In this document: positions 1-10,102 of the stretch, piece after piece
How the letters are laid out: each line of letters begins with the position of its first letter
How positions within the stretch are numbered: the first letter of the stretch is position 1
DNA from: Didymodactylos carnosus
Taxonomy: Eukaryota; Rotifera; Eurotatoria; Philodinida; Philodinidae
Assembly: GCA_905250885.1 (NCBI GenBank)
Contig: CAJNOQ010001119.1
Span: 1-35,605, forward strand
Length of the DNA stretch: 35,605 bases
Direction of reading: 5' to 3'
The notes under the pieces: generated by a model
What the model was told of the DNA's origin: nothing
Database searches by the model: none
What the model saw: the letters and a program-made list of their open reading frames with translations, nothing else
Position numbers and translations under genes: made by a program

Positions 1-382
1 TCCTCCTCGCCCAAACAAAAAAATTCCATAACTTTTGAAGAAAGCAACATGGGCCCAAATCCTTTTAGGCTTTTTGTCAGTGCAACAAGCCCTACATATC
101 CGCAAAGTAGAGTTGAAAACGGGATGGATCACTTGAGACGGTTCCCTCATTAGTTTCAGAGAGATTCTTTATCCACCATATCACATTTAAATTTTAAATA
201 TAGTATTGTTTTAAACATGTCGTAAACTGAAAAATCGCAAACAACGAGTCAGCCAAAAATCAAGCTATTTCGAATAGAAATGGATAATCCAGAGATTGTT
301 TGTGAGTGAGTTAGAGATCCTTTTCCAGTTTGAGACCTTGCCATATACACTTAGGTCTGTTGATTTACAATTCAAAAGCAGA
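1..382. other. Non-coding AT-rich DNA, no gene seen
   Basis: No open frame resembling a known protein and no RNA gene was seen. It leads into the first foldback repeat. Confidence 0.5.
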
Positions 383-682
383 CATATCACTGACAGAAAA
401 ATAAAGTTCATTTAAAGTCGGGAAAATGTGTTTTTTTAGTATCCAACACACTCGATAACCCCGCAGATTTTCTATTTTTGGCGAGGGATACTGTCAAAAA
501 TTTTGACACTAATATTACTTTCCTATAGAAGCTTTTTCGTCATTTTGTTTAAAGATTCATCTTAAATTCTTGGCCTCGCCAAAAATAGAAAATCTACTGG
601 GTTACCGAGTGTGTTGAATACGAAAAAACACTTTTCCACAGGTCTAAGTGAACTTTATTTTTTTTCTTAACGTTGATATGTG
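383..682. repeat. Foldback (inverted-repeat) element, family A copy 1
   Basis: Two arms of about 105 bp are inverted copies of each other: the left arm runs 383-486 and the right arm 574-682, around a loop of about 87 bp. The outer ends read CATATCAC and GATATGTG. The inner ends read GGCGAGG and CCTCGCC. No coding capacity is present, so this looks like a non-autonomous foldback or MITE-type element. A related copy lies at 1071-1302. No target duplication was identified. Confidence 0.8.
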
Positions 683-884
683 AGGATACGATGGCCTTGC
701 ACGTCGCTAGACTTGTCTATTTGTGATCTGTCTTGTTATCTTGATGTTATATCCATTTATTTCATCTTTTCACGTGGATGGTAAAGTGTCTTGTTTGCAG
801 TCGTATTAAATACATATTGGTGAGATTAAATCTCAAACATGAAGAAATAATAGTATTGTCCAGATTATTCATATTGAAACACTG

Positions 885-998
885 ATCCGTTAACGATCAC
901 TCAGAAAACGGATCGTTAAAGGTGTAAAACCGGCATAAGGACAGTATGTTAATGTTACTATAAACTTCCGTCAATCAAGGATCTAAAAACGGATCGTT
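885..998. repeat. Short repeated motif AAAACGGATCGTT
   Basis: The 13-mer AAAACGGATCGTT occurs exactly at 905-917 and 986-998. A partial inverted copy (GATCCGTTAACGATC) is at about 884-898, so 890-898 and 911-919 can pair. A degenerate version (AAAACGGTCTGTTAA) lies near 1772. These are probably ends or fragments of repeats. A protein-binding site cannot be excluded. Confidence 0.45.
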
Positions 999-1070
999 CA
1001 CTGGAGTGAGAGTCCAATGAATCAAGATGTGCAAATTTTTCTCTTCGTCCTATATATAAGTCAACGAAAC

Positions 1071-1302
1071 CATATCACAGAAAAAATTAAAGTTCATTTA
1101 GAGTTAAAGCAAAATGCTTTTTCGTATTCAGCACACTTGATAACCTGGAAAATTTTCTATTCTTAGCGAGGGGTACCGCCAAAAAGTTAAGAAAAATTTT
1201 TAAAATTGTTTAATTTTACCATGGGGATTTTTCTGCGTCAATTTGTTTGAAAATTTTTCTTTAACTCTAAACAAACTTTAATTTCTTTTTATCGGTGATA
1301 TG
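1071..1302. repeat. Foldback element, family A copy 2
   Basis: The left part, from 1071 (CATATCACAG) to the GCGAGG at about 1173, matches the left arm of the element at 383. The end at 1259-1302 is the inverted copy of its first 40 bases (ending GGTGATATG). The inner arm is degraded compared with copy 1. The loop also matches copy 1 (GTCAATTTGTTTGAA versus GTCATTTTGTTTAAA), so both derive from the same element. Confidence 0.7.
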
Positions 1303-1329
1303 TTGATTAGAGGACGTGCTCCATCGTGG

Positions 1330-1717
1330 TAGAGATACGCACGAGTACCATTTTCATACTCGTACCCGATCCGAAAATTTTTTTCCCACCCGTACGCAAC
1401 CCGACCCGACAACTTTGTACCCGCACCCGACTTATGTCTAAAACTTTTCTCCGTTTTCTTTTCCAGCTAAAAACTTTTGGTTTTCGGCTGAAGATGTCAA
1501 ATTATCATTACGTTCTCAAGTAATTCTTTTTTAAATCCATGTATTTTAGCTAAACTTCTGTATTTTTTCACTAAAATTTTGTGGGTTTTCCACTAGAACC
1601 TTCAGGTTTTCGGGTAAATTAAAAAAAATAGAACCCGTACCCGTAACTGCTCTACCCGCACCCGATAACTGCGTACGAGTACTCAACCTTCGGATCGAGT
1701 CGGGTTGCACATCTCTA
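1330..1717. mobile_element. Non-autonomous hAT-like MITE
   Basis: A 388-bp element with terminal inverted repeats beginning TAGAGAT: the left end is TAGAGATACGCACGAG and the right end, reversed, is TAGAGATGTGCAACCCG. It is flanked by near-identical 8-bp direct repeats, CATCGTGG at 1322-1329 and CTTCGTGG at 718-725 past position 1000 (1718-1725). An 8-bp duplication is typical of hAT transposons. The interior is rich in ACCCG/CGGGT motifs and codes for nothing. The short frames inside it (1326-1523 plus, 1546-1734 minus) are not believed to be genes. Confidence 0.7.
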
Positions 1718-1725
1718 CTTCGTGG

Positions 1726-3398
1726 ACTTGACACTAAGCAGTTAAACGATATTGAAGTGATGGGCGGCCTAAAAACGGTCTGTTAATGATACCGTTTTTA
1801 TGTACCTGGACGTTCAAACATTTCGATAGACATGGACACTTGTTAAACCTAATTTTTTAAATTGATGAAATCTATGACATTAACATAATAAGTTGGTCTA
1901 CAGACTCTATAAAAATTATAGTGTTTTGTAAATGTAGAAAATATCATGAACTTTGCTTTAACCTAGCCACGTCTAAATGTCGTGCGGCAAATGGCGCCAC
2001 TAATCACGCATGCTGCGAAGTATTAGATTATTTTTTGACCATCTTCCTTTGTCGTGTTTAGAGCTGAACAAGTGATTTTTCAAAGTCTTAAGCGTCCAGT
2101 CAAGTCAGACTTAACTTGAGATATTTCTTACTGTATGTGTCTAACTCTGATCACACAAGAATAAATAATGTCAACATTGCAGTTTATTGCAAACTTTTAT
2201 TCATGTACTGGGGTTTTAACAATTTGTTTTAACAGAACAATAATGACGAGATGTTTTAGTTGGATACTTCTAGGTCGACACTATTAATATCTTGTGTTTG
2301 TTTTTAGTATTAAGGCTGAATTTTTACGGCGTCATCTCTAGGTCTATTTATTTCAAAAAACAAGTTTCATAAGTTAATTCTGAACGCTCGATTGCACATA
2401 TATTCTCACACTTTTTCGTAAAAAGCATTTTTAAGATATTTTTAAGTTTGAATAAGATAATCATGTAATCAATTAAAAAACAGAAACATGTAACTAAAAG
2501 GAATAACATTGAATAGTAGAAATATATCTTAATAGAAGAACAAATACACTTCTTTTCTCTTATTCTTTTATAAATTCTTCTACAAATAACGAGAAAAATT
2601 AAGCATACAACAATATCATACGCATTCCAGCTATCTAGAACAACAATAATAACTCAGCAAAAAAGTGTTGTTATATTGGAAAGAAAGAAAGAATATATAT
2701 TTGTGATATAAATAATAAGATATGAAACATTCCGATTAGATTTAGACCAAATGTAATGAAAAGATGTAGAGCACTCAATTTACATTTAATGTCATTACCA
2801 ACGTAACTATATATGTAGATAGAAAAGGTTTTGACCGCATAAATGAGTCATAGCCTCCGTATTATAATGAAAAGTATCTATTCAAAAACAATTTCCTACG
2901 TAGTTTTGCAACACAAACAATAAAGGCAGCATGCAAATGTGGCTACCGGTTATAGTGAGAAAGCAGTATCTTAACGGTAAAATGCTCATATTCTAAATAT
3001 AATTCAACTTTTTCTTTATGCATAAAGTATTATTTCACTGACCTACTCCTCTTTCATAGGGAACATTATTAACATAACAGTTGAACACCAGTAGTGTTGC
3101 TCAATTCATCCCTTTTTTCATGATATATATATATTGTCTCAGGAAACTCGAGATCTTTTTTTAACGTATTAACAAAAATATTTTTTAAAAAATTGTTTAA
3201 CGATGATCAGGATTACCATTTATTCCTTAAAACTTTTTGTTTCAATGATCAAGGTTTGATGCATGGTTAGGCATGCATTGAGTAACTGAAGGAATTTTAA
3301 AGGATTTTATATTTTTTGAAGAATTAATATCTAATTATGATACCTCAAGAACACGTAATCGAGTAGTAAACGAGTATCGAGTACTCGGTTAGCCTCTT
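1726..3398. other. AT-rich intergenic DNA
   Basis: No gene, RNA or clear repeat structure was recognised in these 1.7 kb apart from the degenerate ACGGTCTGTTAA motif near 1772. Confidence 0.4.
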
Positions 3399-3639
3399 AT
3401 GGGTATCGCTGCCAAAAATTTCAAAACAAATCATGTAGAGCTGCCCGACCTCTCATTTTATAGAGAAATGTTTGCTTTACATTCTTGTCGAGTCCGAAAA
3501 CTTTTAACGAAGCAATTTACGAAACGCCAGATTTTTCAAAAATATAAAATCCTTAGTCAATTACTCGGTACATGCTTATGCATGGTTCCACAGTGTGCAA
3601 CCATGTGGACATTAGATGGAAAATTGTAAGTGTCAAAAA

Positions 3640-4330
3640 TTGAAAATTTTTTGGGGGACTTCAGAAAAACAAATTTTTCTTTCTATGCTAAGTGCTTTCC
3701 GAAGAAGTATGCCGGTATAATGAGCTTCCGAAGCACCAAACAGATTGAAACTTTCACAGAATGTTCTTCTCACAATACATCTGTACGAATAGCATAAATT
3801 AGCATAAATGAACCTGGACTGACTTATAGGTTTTTCAAAAACCTAAGATTTTCAGGTAAAATCCATTTTTCTTACTCCAAAAGCAGTTTCACTAGTTCAA
3901 GTTCAAAAACTAATAATATATTGAGAATCAACACACATCGAATTGCATCGAATGATATGTCAGTTGTATGTTTTTACGCGCAAAAAATCGTTCAATTTAG
4001 TGAAATGACTCATTTGCAGCATTCCCGCAGCAATTCTGGCTAGGCACGTGGATATGTGTCATAAAAGCGATACGAAAGCTTCTGAACACTATTTGTATAC
4101 GTTTTCGTATGCGCTCTTTCCAATGGTGTGATTTACAAGTTTAAAGATGATTTCATTAGAGTTTCCCAAAGACTCTGGAAAACTCGATTAAAAGTGTTTT
4201 TGAACTTTGTAAATCACACCATTGGAAAGAGCGCATACGAAAACCGATACAAATAGTGTTTAGAGGCTTTTGTATCACTTTTATGGCACATGTCCACATG
4301 CCTAATCAAAATTGCCCTCTGTGAGCTGTA
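3640..4330. repeat. Dispersed repeat, copy 1 (matches about 33905-34520)
   Basis: Successive blocks match the DNA at 33905-34520 in the same order: a block around CTTTCCGAAGAAG (3698), then GAAACTTTCACAGAAT (3749), TTATAGGTTTTT (3823), a block with CCAAAAGC (3878), then GCATCGAATGATATGT (3945), then a foldback core. The order and spacing show that both are copies of one dispersed repeat about 0.7 kb long. A 76-codon frame at 3399-3629 just upstream resembles nothing I recognise. Confidence 0.7.
4028..4317. repeat. Foldback core of the dispersed repeat, copy 1
   Basis: The left arm (4028-4141) and right arm (4203-4317) are inverted copies of about 114 bp around a loop of about 60 bp. The inner part of the arms is nearly perfect over some 50 bp, including CTTTCCAATGGTGTGATTTA and its complement. 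The equivalent foldback at 34279-34510 keeps the TTCCAATGGTG core. Confidence 0.85.
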
Positions 4331-7300
4331 CTATAGGTAGAAGAATTTTTGTACAAAGTTCGAGTCTGATTGAAGTTTAGGAAACTCACTCACTACTAAC
4401 GAACAGCTGTTTTTCGGAAAATTTCGAGAAAAAGCCCAGATTAAATTTGAACTTGAAAATTTTCTCATTGTCTTATTGCTGAATGAGTCGTTATATTTAA
4501 GCCTGAAGTTGTATTTTTCTCCATTCCAGAATATTAATTTTCTACTTTATACTTTCTATTTGAGTTTTTTCATTGTTCATAAAGAGATGAATTCTATTGA
4601 CGAAAAAAGATAGCCCACATATCGAACTAAATGAACCATTATGAATAAATAATGGAAATAGAGAAACGAACACTTATTTTTTCGCTATGTTCGCCTTTTC
4701 TTTGGAAAAAAAATGTCTAAAGAACAGGAGTATGCGTAGTTATTGAATCTGCAGTATCAAATAGATATTAACTACGTCATTCTTCTAATATGAACATAAT
4801 TTGACCAATATTGAAGTCTTGAGATAGAAAATAATCCCATTTGCCAAGAAAATAAAATCCGCAGAAGAATCTTTAAAACAGTGATTAAAAGAAGTACCAG
4901 CCTTTCACCGTTGCTGAAAAAACTAAATTAACTGTGTATAACAAAAGACGAGCACAAAACAGGTAAACAAATGCCATTTTAAATTGAAAGGGAAGAATAT
5001 AATATCTACACCTAATCTCCATAAGAAAAAAGGTTTAGAGAAAAACTTTTTATATTTCAAATGTCGTTCACAGTTCAATTATGGGATCTAGCCGAAAGAT
5101 GTTTACGAGTTTATTATGAAAAATTTCCTGCATTCTTCAAAATTTCAGCATTTCGTCAATAAATTAATAGATATTCTTTGATATTTTCATACAAGGAAGA
5201 ATTTCAGACTATTCTAAGATAATCTTGTGCATTGGTAGAGAGTATTGGATTGAATTCAATCCGAAACATATGTAAATGATAATGGATCAACACAATGGTT
5301 AGTAATATTTGAATGTATCAACACAATTTCATAATTTTATAAACTTATCAGCTGATTTAAAATGAGAAATTGGTATAAAATCATGTTTTTTCTTTTTATA
5401 TTATTGTCTTTGTAACCCAAGCTGCGCATAGAGAAAAAGAACGAAGAAACAGTTGTACATATATCCAGAAATAGCTATATGCACATACAAAAATGTTTTT
5501 CGATGGTAATTTTTTCTTCTTCTTGATTAAGAATGAAGGCATATAGAAAATAGAAAATTTTTCTCTCTGTCGGAGAGAATATTTACCCACCACCATCACT
5601 TTTCTTGTTTATACAGACACAACTTCACACGTAAGCCTCTAGGTAATAAAAAAACCTAAAGCTTTTTATTTTTTCATTTTATTTCTTCTCTATAACGATG
5701 AAAAAAAATAAAAAGAAGCAGAGGGGGTTGTAGGGAATGAAAGGAAACAGGTTTTAAATGTTGACACAAAATTATCGCTCTATCGTGGTTGAAAGCACGA
5801 ACGAATGCGCATAAAAGAGTAAAAGAAGAGAGAGAAAAAGAGAAAATAAAAAGAAGAAATATCACAAGTATTATTACCAACCAACGTACATTTTTTTATT
5901 CTATTCTATCCATATAGACAAAAGCCGAAACGAACGTTGTCGTTCACATCAAGTTTTCAAAAAAGAAAAGAAACATATAGTCAAGCGAACACGTACGTAC
6001 GTTGATAAAAGTTGGCTAACGTTTTACCGCCTAGACGACGCCCGACGGCATGTTTGCTTACATCACATAGATCAACTTAGGAAAAAGTAAGATTTTCATT
6101 TCTCCTATTATTATTGTACTATTACTATTATTATATGATATAATTTTTTTTGATCAGTTTTCCAAATGGTCGTTGATAACTGCGACGTCGATCGATGGAC
6201 GTCTGGAATATTTAGGGATCACTAAAAAAAAATTTCCTTAGACTTATTCAAAAAATCAGAGAGAGACTAGTAGTAAAATTGACATAACAAAATTTTATCC
6301 ATAAAAGCCAGATAAAACTGACCTGTAGTAACAAGAGAAATAACTGCCCTTTTTTCTTTTTGAATTTTCTAATTCTTTTAAAATACAAAACAATAATGAG
6401 TAGACAAATAATATGTAATAAATCAAGTCATTAGTTAGTAAAATAATTGGTGATGATCGATAACATACATTCTAATTTGCAACAAAATGTTCGTAGAACA
6501 CTGCTGATGACAGAAAAAAAGTAAAACAACTGATTGGCAGTTATATGATGAGAATCTGTCTCAAAATGACTTGTCATGAATATTAGTCGATAATAAAATA
6601 AATGACTTGAAATAAAATATTTAATTTAAAGTTAAGATAACTGAACGGATATAAAATATTCACTTTTTAAACTGCTTTTTACTCATTTTAATTATTGAAC
6701 CACTTGGTAGTTTACAATATGATACTGATTGATGATTGTACTACACAGATCAAGCTTATAACCAAACTCAAAATTTGCTTTATTCAACTTTTTAAGTGTT
6801 CAGATTAGAAAATGTTTTCAAAAAGTCAAGCTTTATATTTTTATCTGAACGAGCTAATTTTTTAAGATAATGTTTTACCATATATACTTTAAAATACTTT
6901 AAGTATTTTCTTAAATATCTGAGATACCTTAGAATTATTGTATTGTTCAGATTTCAATGTTTGATTTCTAAGTGCTACATTGTTTTTTAGCTCTAAAGAA
7001 ACCGCATATCGATTTGATTATGTGTTGAATAAAATATTGCAAAGAAGTTTCAAAAGAGGATGTTAGAATATTGAATGAATTGCGTATGAAAGAGAAAGTG
7101 ACTTAAACTTTCGCAGACTACAAATATTAAATGTTGTTTTTTTAACATACAAAATTTTCTTCATTTCATAGCTTAAATATTGTCAAATCATTGTTAGTTT
7201 CTTGCGAAACTATGTTTCAATAAGATATAAGCTATTTAGAAGACTTTAAGTTTATTTGGAGTACTTCTTATGAACAATTACAATTTTTCTTGCTTCTATG

Positions 7301-7540
7301 GCATTTTCCTATCTTTTCGCATATACATATACAAAGTGGAGATAGAAGACAAGAAGAAAGAGAATATGTGTGGAATACATTGTACAAGATACCTAGTCTA
7401 GATATAGATAGAAATACTCAAGATAAACGCACTAAACATGAAAAAGATTCAAAGTTAAATTAGTCTTGTTCATATGTTATGAAGTTGACAGTTGAATTAC
7501 TAAAGAAACTTTTCTCTTGCGCAAAATCATTTTTGTATAA
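4331..7540. other. AT-rich intergenic DNA upstream of the integrase gene
   Basis: No gene is recognised. A 33-codon frame at 5061-5162 on the plus strand has good-looking codons but no known relative. A less AT-rich island at about 5990-6200 contains several CG-rich palindromes (ACGTACGT, CGACGTCGATCGA). It could be the promoter or a 5' leader exon of the integrase gene, because a GTAAGATT donor follows at about 6087 and a TTTTTAG acceptor sits at 7586-7592. Confidence 0.35.
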
Positions 7541-7615
7541 TTGTTTTCTACACTGATTTTATTTTCTATTACATCTTTCTATGTATTTTTAGTTAATTTT
7601 AATTCAATCTTCAAA

Positions 7616-9076
7616 ATGTCAACCAAACGTGATGCGTTTATAAAAACAATTGAAAAACGTCGTAGTGTCTATTCACAGGAACGTTTAAATCAAATATTAC
7701 AAGAAGCATTATTAGCAAAAGATAAAGAGCCAGGTGATCGTACAGCAAAAGATTATAGACGTATTAAACGTTTTGATATTGTTGAAGTACATGGAAAAAA
7801 ACGTTTAGTAGCATCAAGAACAGATGATGAAAAAGAAATGCGTTTTTTTGTATCAATTGAAGAAATGTTTGATATCATTGATTTTACCCATAAAAAAATG
7901 AATCATGGTGGACGTGATCGTTTATGGCCAATATTATCGAAACAGTACGCAAATATACCCCGTGAAGTAATCCAAACATATCTGAAAATGTGTGACTATT
8001 GTGTCAAACGCCGTAAACGTCTTCGTGTTAGTACAGAAGAAGCCGATACTGAGGATGTTGAACAACCACAACAACATCAACAAATTAAACATGAACATGA
8101 TCAATGTATTCAAAATAATTTATCATTATTGTCAAATGCTACATCTATGACGACAACAACACCGGTAACATCTTCAGCACCCATCTCATCCACCCATTCA
8201 GTGGATCAACACAATACAGCCATACAACAAGTTTATAATTCGACAGGTAATTATAGTGACAAACTATAACAGTTCATTTCATTAATCATATTGTGTTCTT
8301 GTTTAAATTTAGCAGCTAATCCATCGTATCCCACAGTAACACATTTAATGAATCGTTTATGTGAATATGATATGATTGATTTACAAAATGCTCATGACGG
8401 TGAATATTTTTATGTACTCGTTTATCAAGATTATTTGACAAAATTTACACAATTACGACCATTGAAAAATAAAGCAGCTTTAGAAGTGGCAACAAATCTG
8501 ATGGATATTTTTTGTATATTTGGTCCGCCTTTAGTATTACAATCAAATGTTGATTTACAAATCGAAAATAATACTGTTCAACAAACATTAGAGGCCGTAT
8601 GGCCAGGTATACGTCTATTTCATGATGATTCAACGCAATCACGTGATACAACAAAACTACGTAACGAACAAATTCGTAGTATGATTGCTGCATGGATGTT
8701 TGTTAATAACAATCCACGATGGTCTTATGGTTTGAAATTTGTTCAATTAACGTTAAATTCAAATCAAAATTTAGAATTAAAACGTTCACCCTATGAAGCT
8801 ATGTTTAAAACATTACCAGTGTTACGACCAGCTACGGTTACATTATCAACCGATACACAACCAAAAAATGAACAACAGGTATTTGTTAAATTTTCTGTTA
8901 TGCCACAGACATCGTCATCAACATCATCAACATCACCATCACAACATCAACATCATCCACCACATACACCCACATCCACATCAACAAATGATCAACAACA
9001 TCATAATTTTGTTACACCGAATGTAAATATATTATCTGGTCCAATTGATTCTGATATGATTAAAGAAGAAATGTAA
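7616..9076 (+). CDS. Domesticated gypsy-type integrase with inactive DDE core
   Basis: Two exons (7616-8246 and 8313-9076) give about 464 residues. The start at 7616 (TCAAAATGTC) is preferred over an in-frame ATG at 7541, which would add 25 hydrophobic residues. Domains in order: a charged N-terminus; an H2C2 integrase zinc finger (H92, H97, C126, C129, with HGGRDR after the second His); a Gln/His/Thr-rich linker; an RNase H-like integrase core at about 228-375, with the family landmarks EYFYVLVYQDYLTKF, IFCIFGPPLVLQS and SPYEAMF; and a Ser/Thr/His/Gln-rich tail. The core resembles the KRBA2/SCAND3 class of host integrase-derived genes. Of the DDE triad, D233 is kept, but the second Asp is N289 and the Glu aligns with K325, so strand transfer is not expected. 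No LTR, reverse transcriptase or protease is nearby. A chromatin or DNA-binding role is my inference. Confidence 0.8.
8247..8312 (+). other. Intron with NAGNAG tandem acceptor
   Basis: The intron begins GTAATT after ACAG and ends TTTAGCAG. Either AG (8311-8312 or 8314-8315) keeps the frame, adding or removing one Ala at the junction between the linker and the integrase core. Confidence 0.65.
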
Positions 9077-10102
9077 AAGAGTTTATCTCTCTATCTCTAT
9101 TCAGTCTCTCTACCTCTTGTATACATCTTATATTATATCGTTTGTACAGGCAACGACTTTTTTATTATTGTTTTTTGTTTGATTTTTGTCTACTGTATTT
9201 TTTTCTTCTCTTTAAAAAAGAGTCCCAAAATGAATGAGTTTTTGATTTTCTAAACGCCACTAAATTTTTCTTTCTTTTATACATATCTTCTTTCCTATCA
9301 ACTGTATCTTCCGGCTGATTTTCTTTTTTTTTTGGAGGGAGGGGAAAGCGAGTTTAGTTTGTGCGCTCATTCACACTCATAACGTCGTTTCTTTTTCTTT
9401 TTTTTGTGTGTCATGATCTTCATGATTGTTGTTTTTATCATATAACGCAGTGTCATAAAAAAAGATTTTTTTTGTCTAGTGTTGTTTTTATTTTGTCCAA
9501 ACTCTTCATGCTTCAAGATTTGTCAACGCACGATCTTTTCTATTCTCTTTTCATTGTTATTAATCTGGAAAACGTCGCCCAAAATCGTCTCTGTTTTGCT
9601 TAATATGAAAGTATGCGTTTTTTCACAGGAATATATTTGTGACAAAGAGAAAAGAAGTCTATGTTTTTTAAAATTAAAGTAAGAAGACAAAATCATTGAC
9701 CAAGGCTAAATTCATTTGCAGTCCTCAAGCAAAAAAAAACACGTTATAAAAACTGTCAATTCGCTCATTCTCATTCTATAATATTGAAAGAAATGGGATC
9801 TTTTGAAAACTTTTAAATCTGGCTAAGTTTATTGTATCAACCTCGAATTCGACCACTATCATATGGATTTTTCAGTTCACCATATTTGTCACGTACATCA
9901 GTGATAAGTAGGATGTTATTAATAAAGAAAAGAATCTCGACTCTATAAATTGAAGTAGGAATGCAAAGAATAACGCTTGACGAGCGACATTACAAGATGA
10001 AGTAATAAATTTACACTTTGAACCTGGTGTCCATTCAAAGAAACAAAACTCGCCTAATTATGATTAAGTATATATGAGTTTTTTGCATAATATTTCTGTT
10101 AA
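9077..10102. other. 3' flanks between two convergent genes
   Basis: A T- and C-rich stretch follows the integrase stop and probably holds its 3' UTR (ATTAAA near 9673). On the other strand, an AATAAA (9828-9833 as TTTATT) could serve the KATNAL2-like gene. I looked here for the missing katanin ATPase domain (Walker A, Walker B) and saw nothing. Confidence 0.45.

Noticed and set aside
5061-5162. 33-codon plus-strand frame beginning MSFTVQLWDLAERCLRVYYE
   Set aside because: Looks more protein-like than its surroundings, but is short, single-exon and unrelated to anything I recognise.
5674-5880. 68-codon minus-strand hydrophobic frame
   Set aside because: Product of an A/G-rich tract read backwards; low complexity and no neighbours supporting a gene.
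8445-8693. 82-codon minus-strand frame opposite the integrase core
   Set aside because: Antisense shadow of a coding exon; no domain and no splice context.
9860-9925. Minus-strand segment reading DVRDKYGELKNPYDSGRIRG then stop, just beyond the KATNAL2-like exons
   Set aside because: NPYDSG-like ends occur in DHHC acyltransferases, but there is no clear acceptor, no DHHC motif nearby and no link in phase to the katanin exons. It could be a gene relic; not called.
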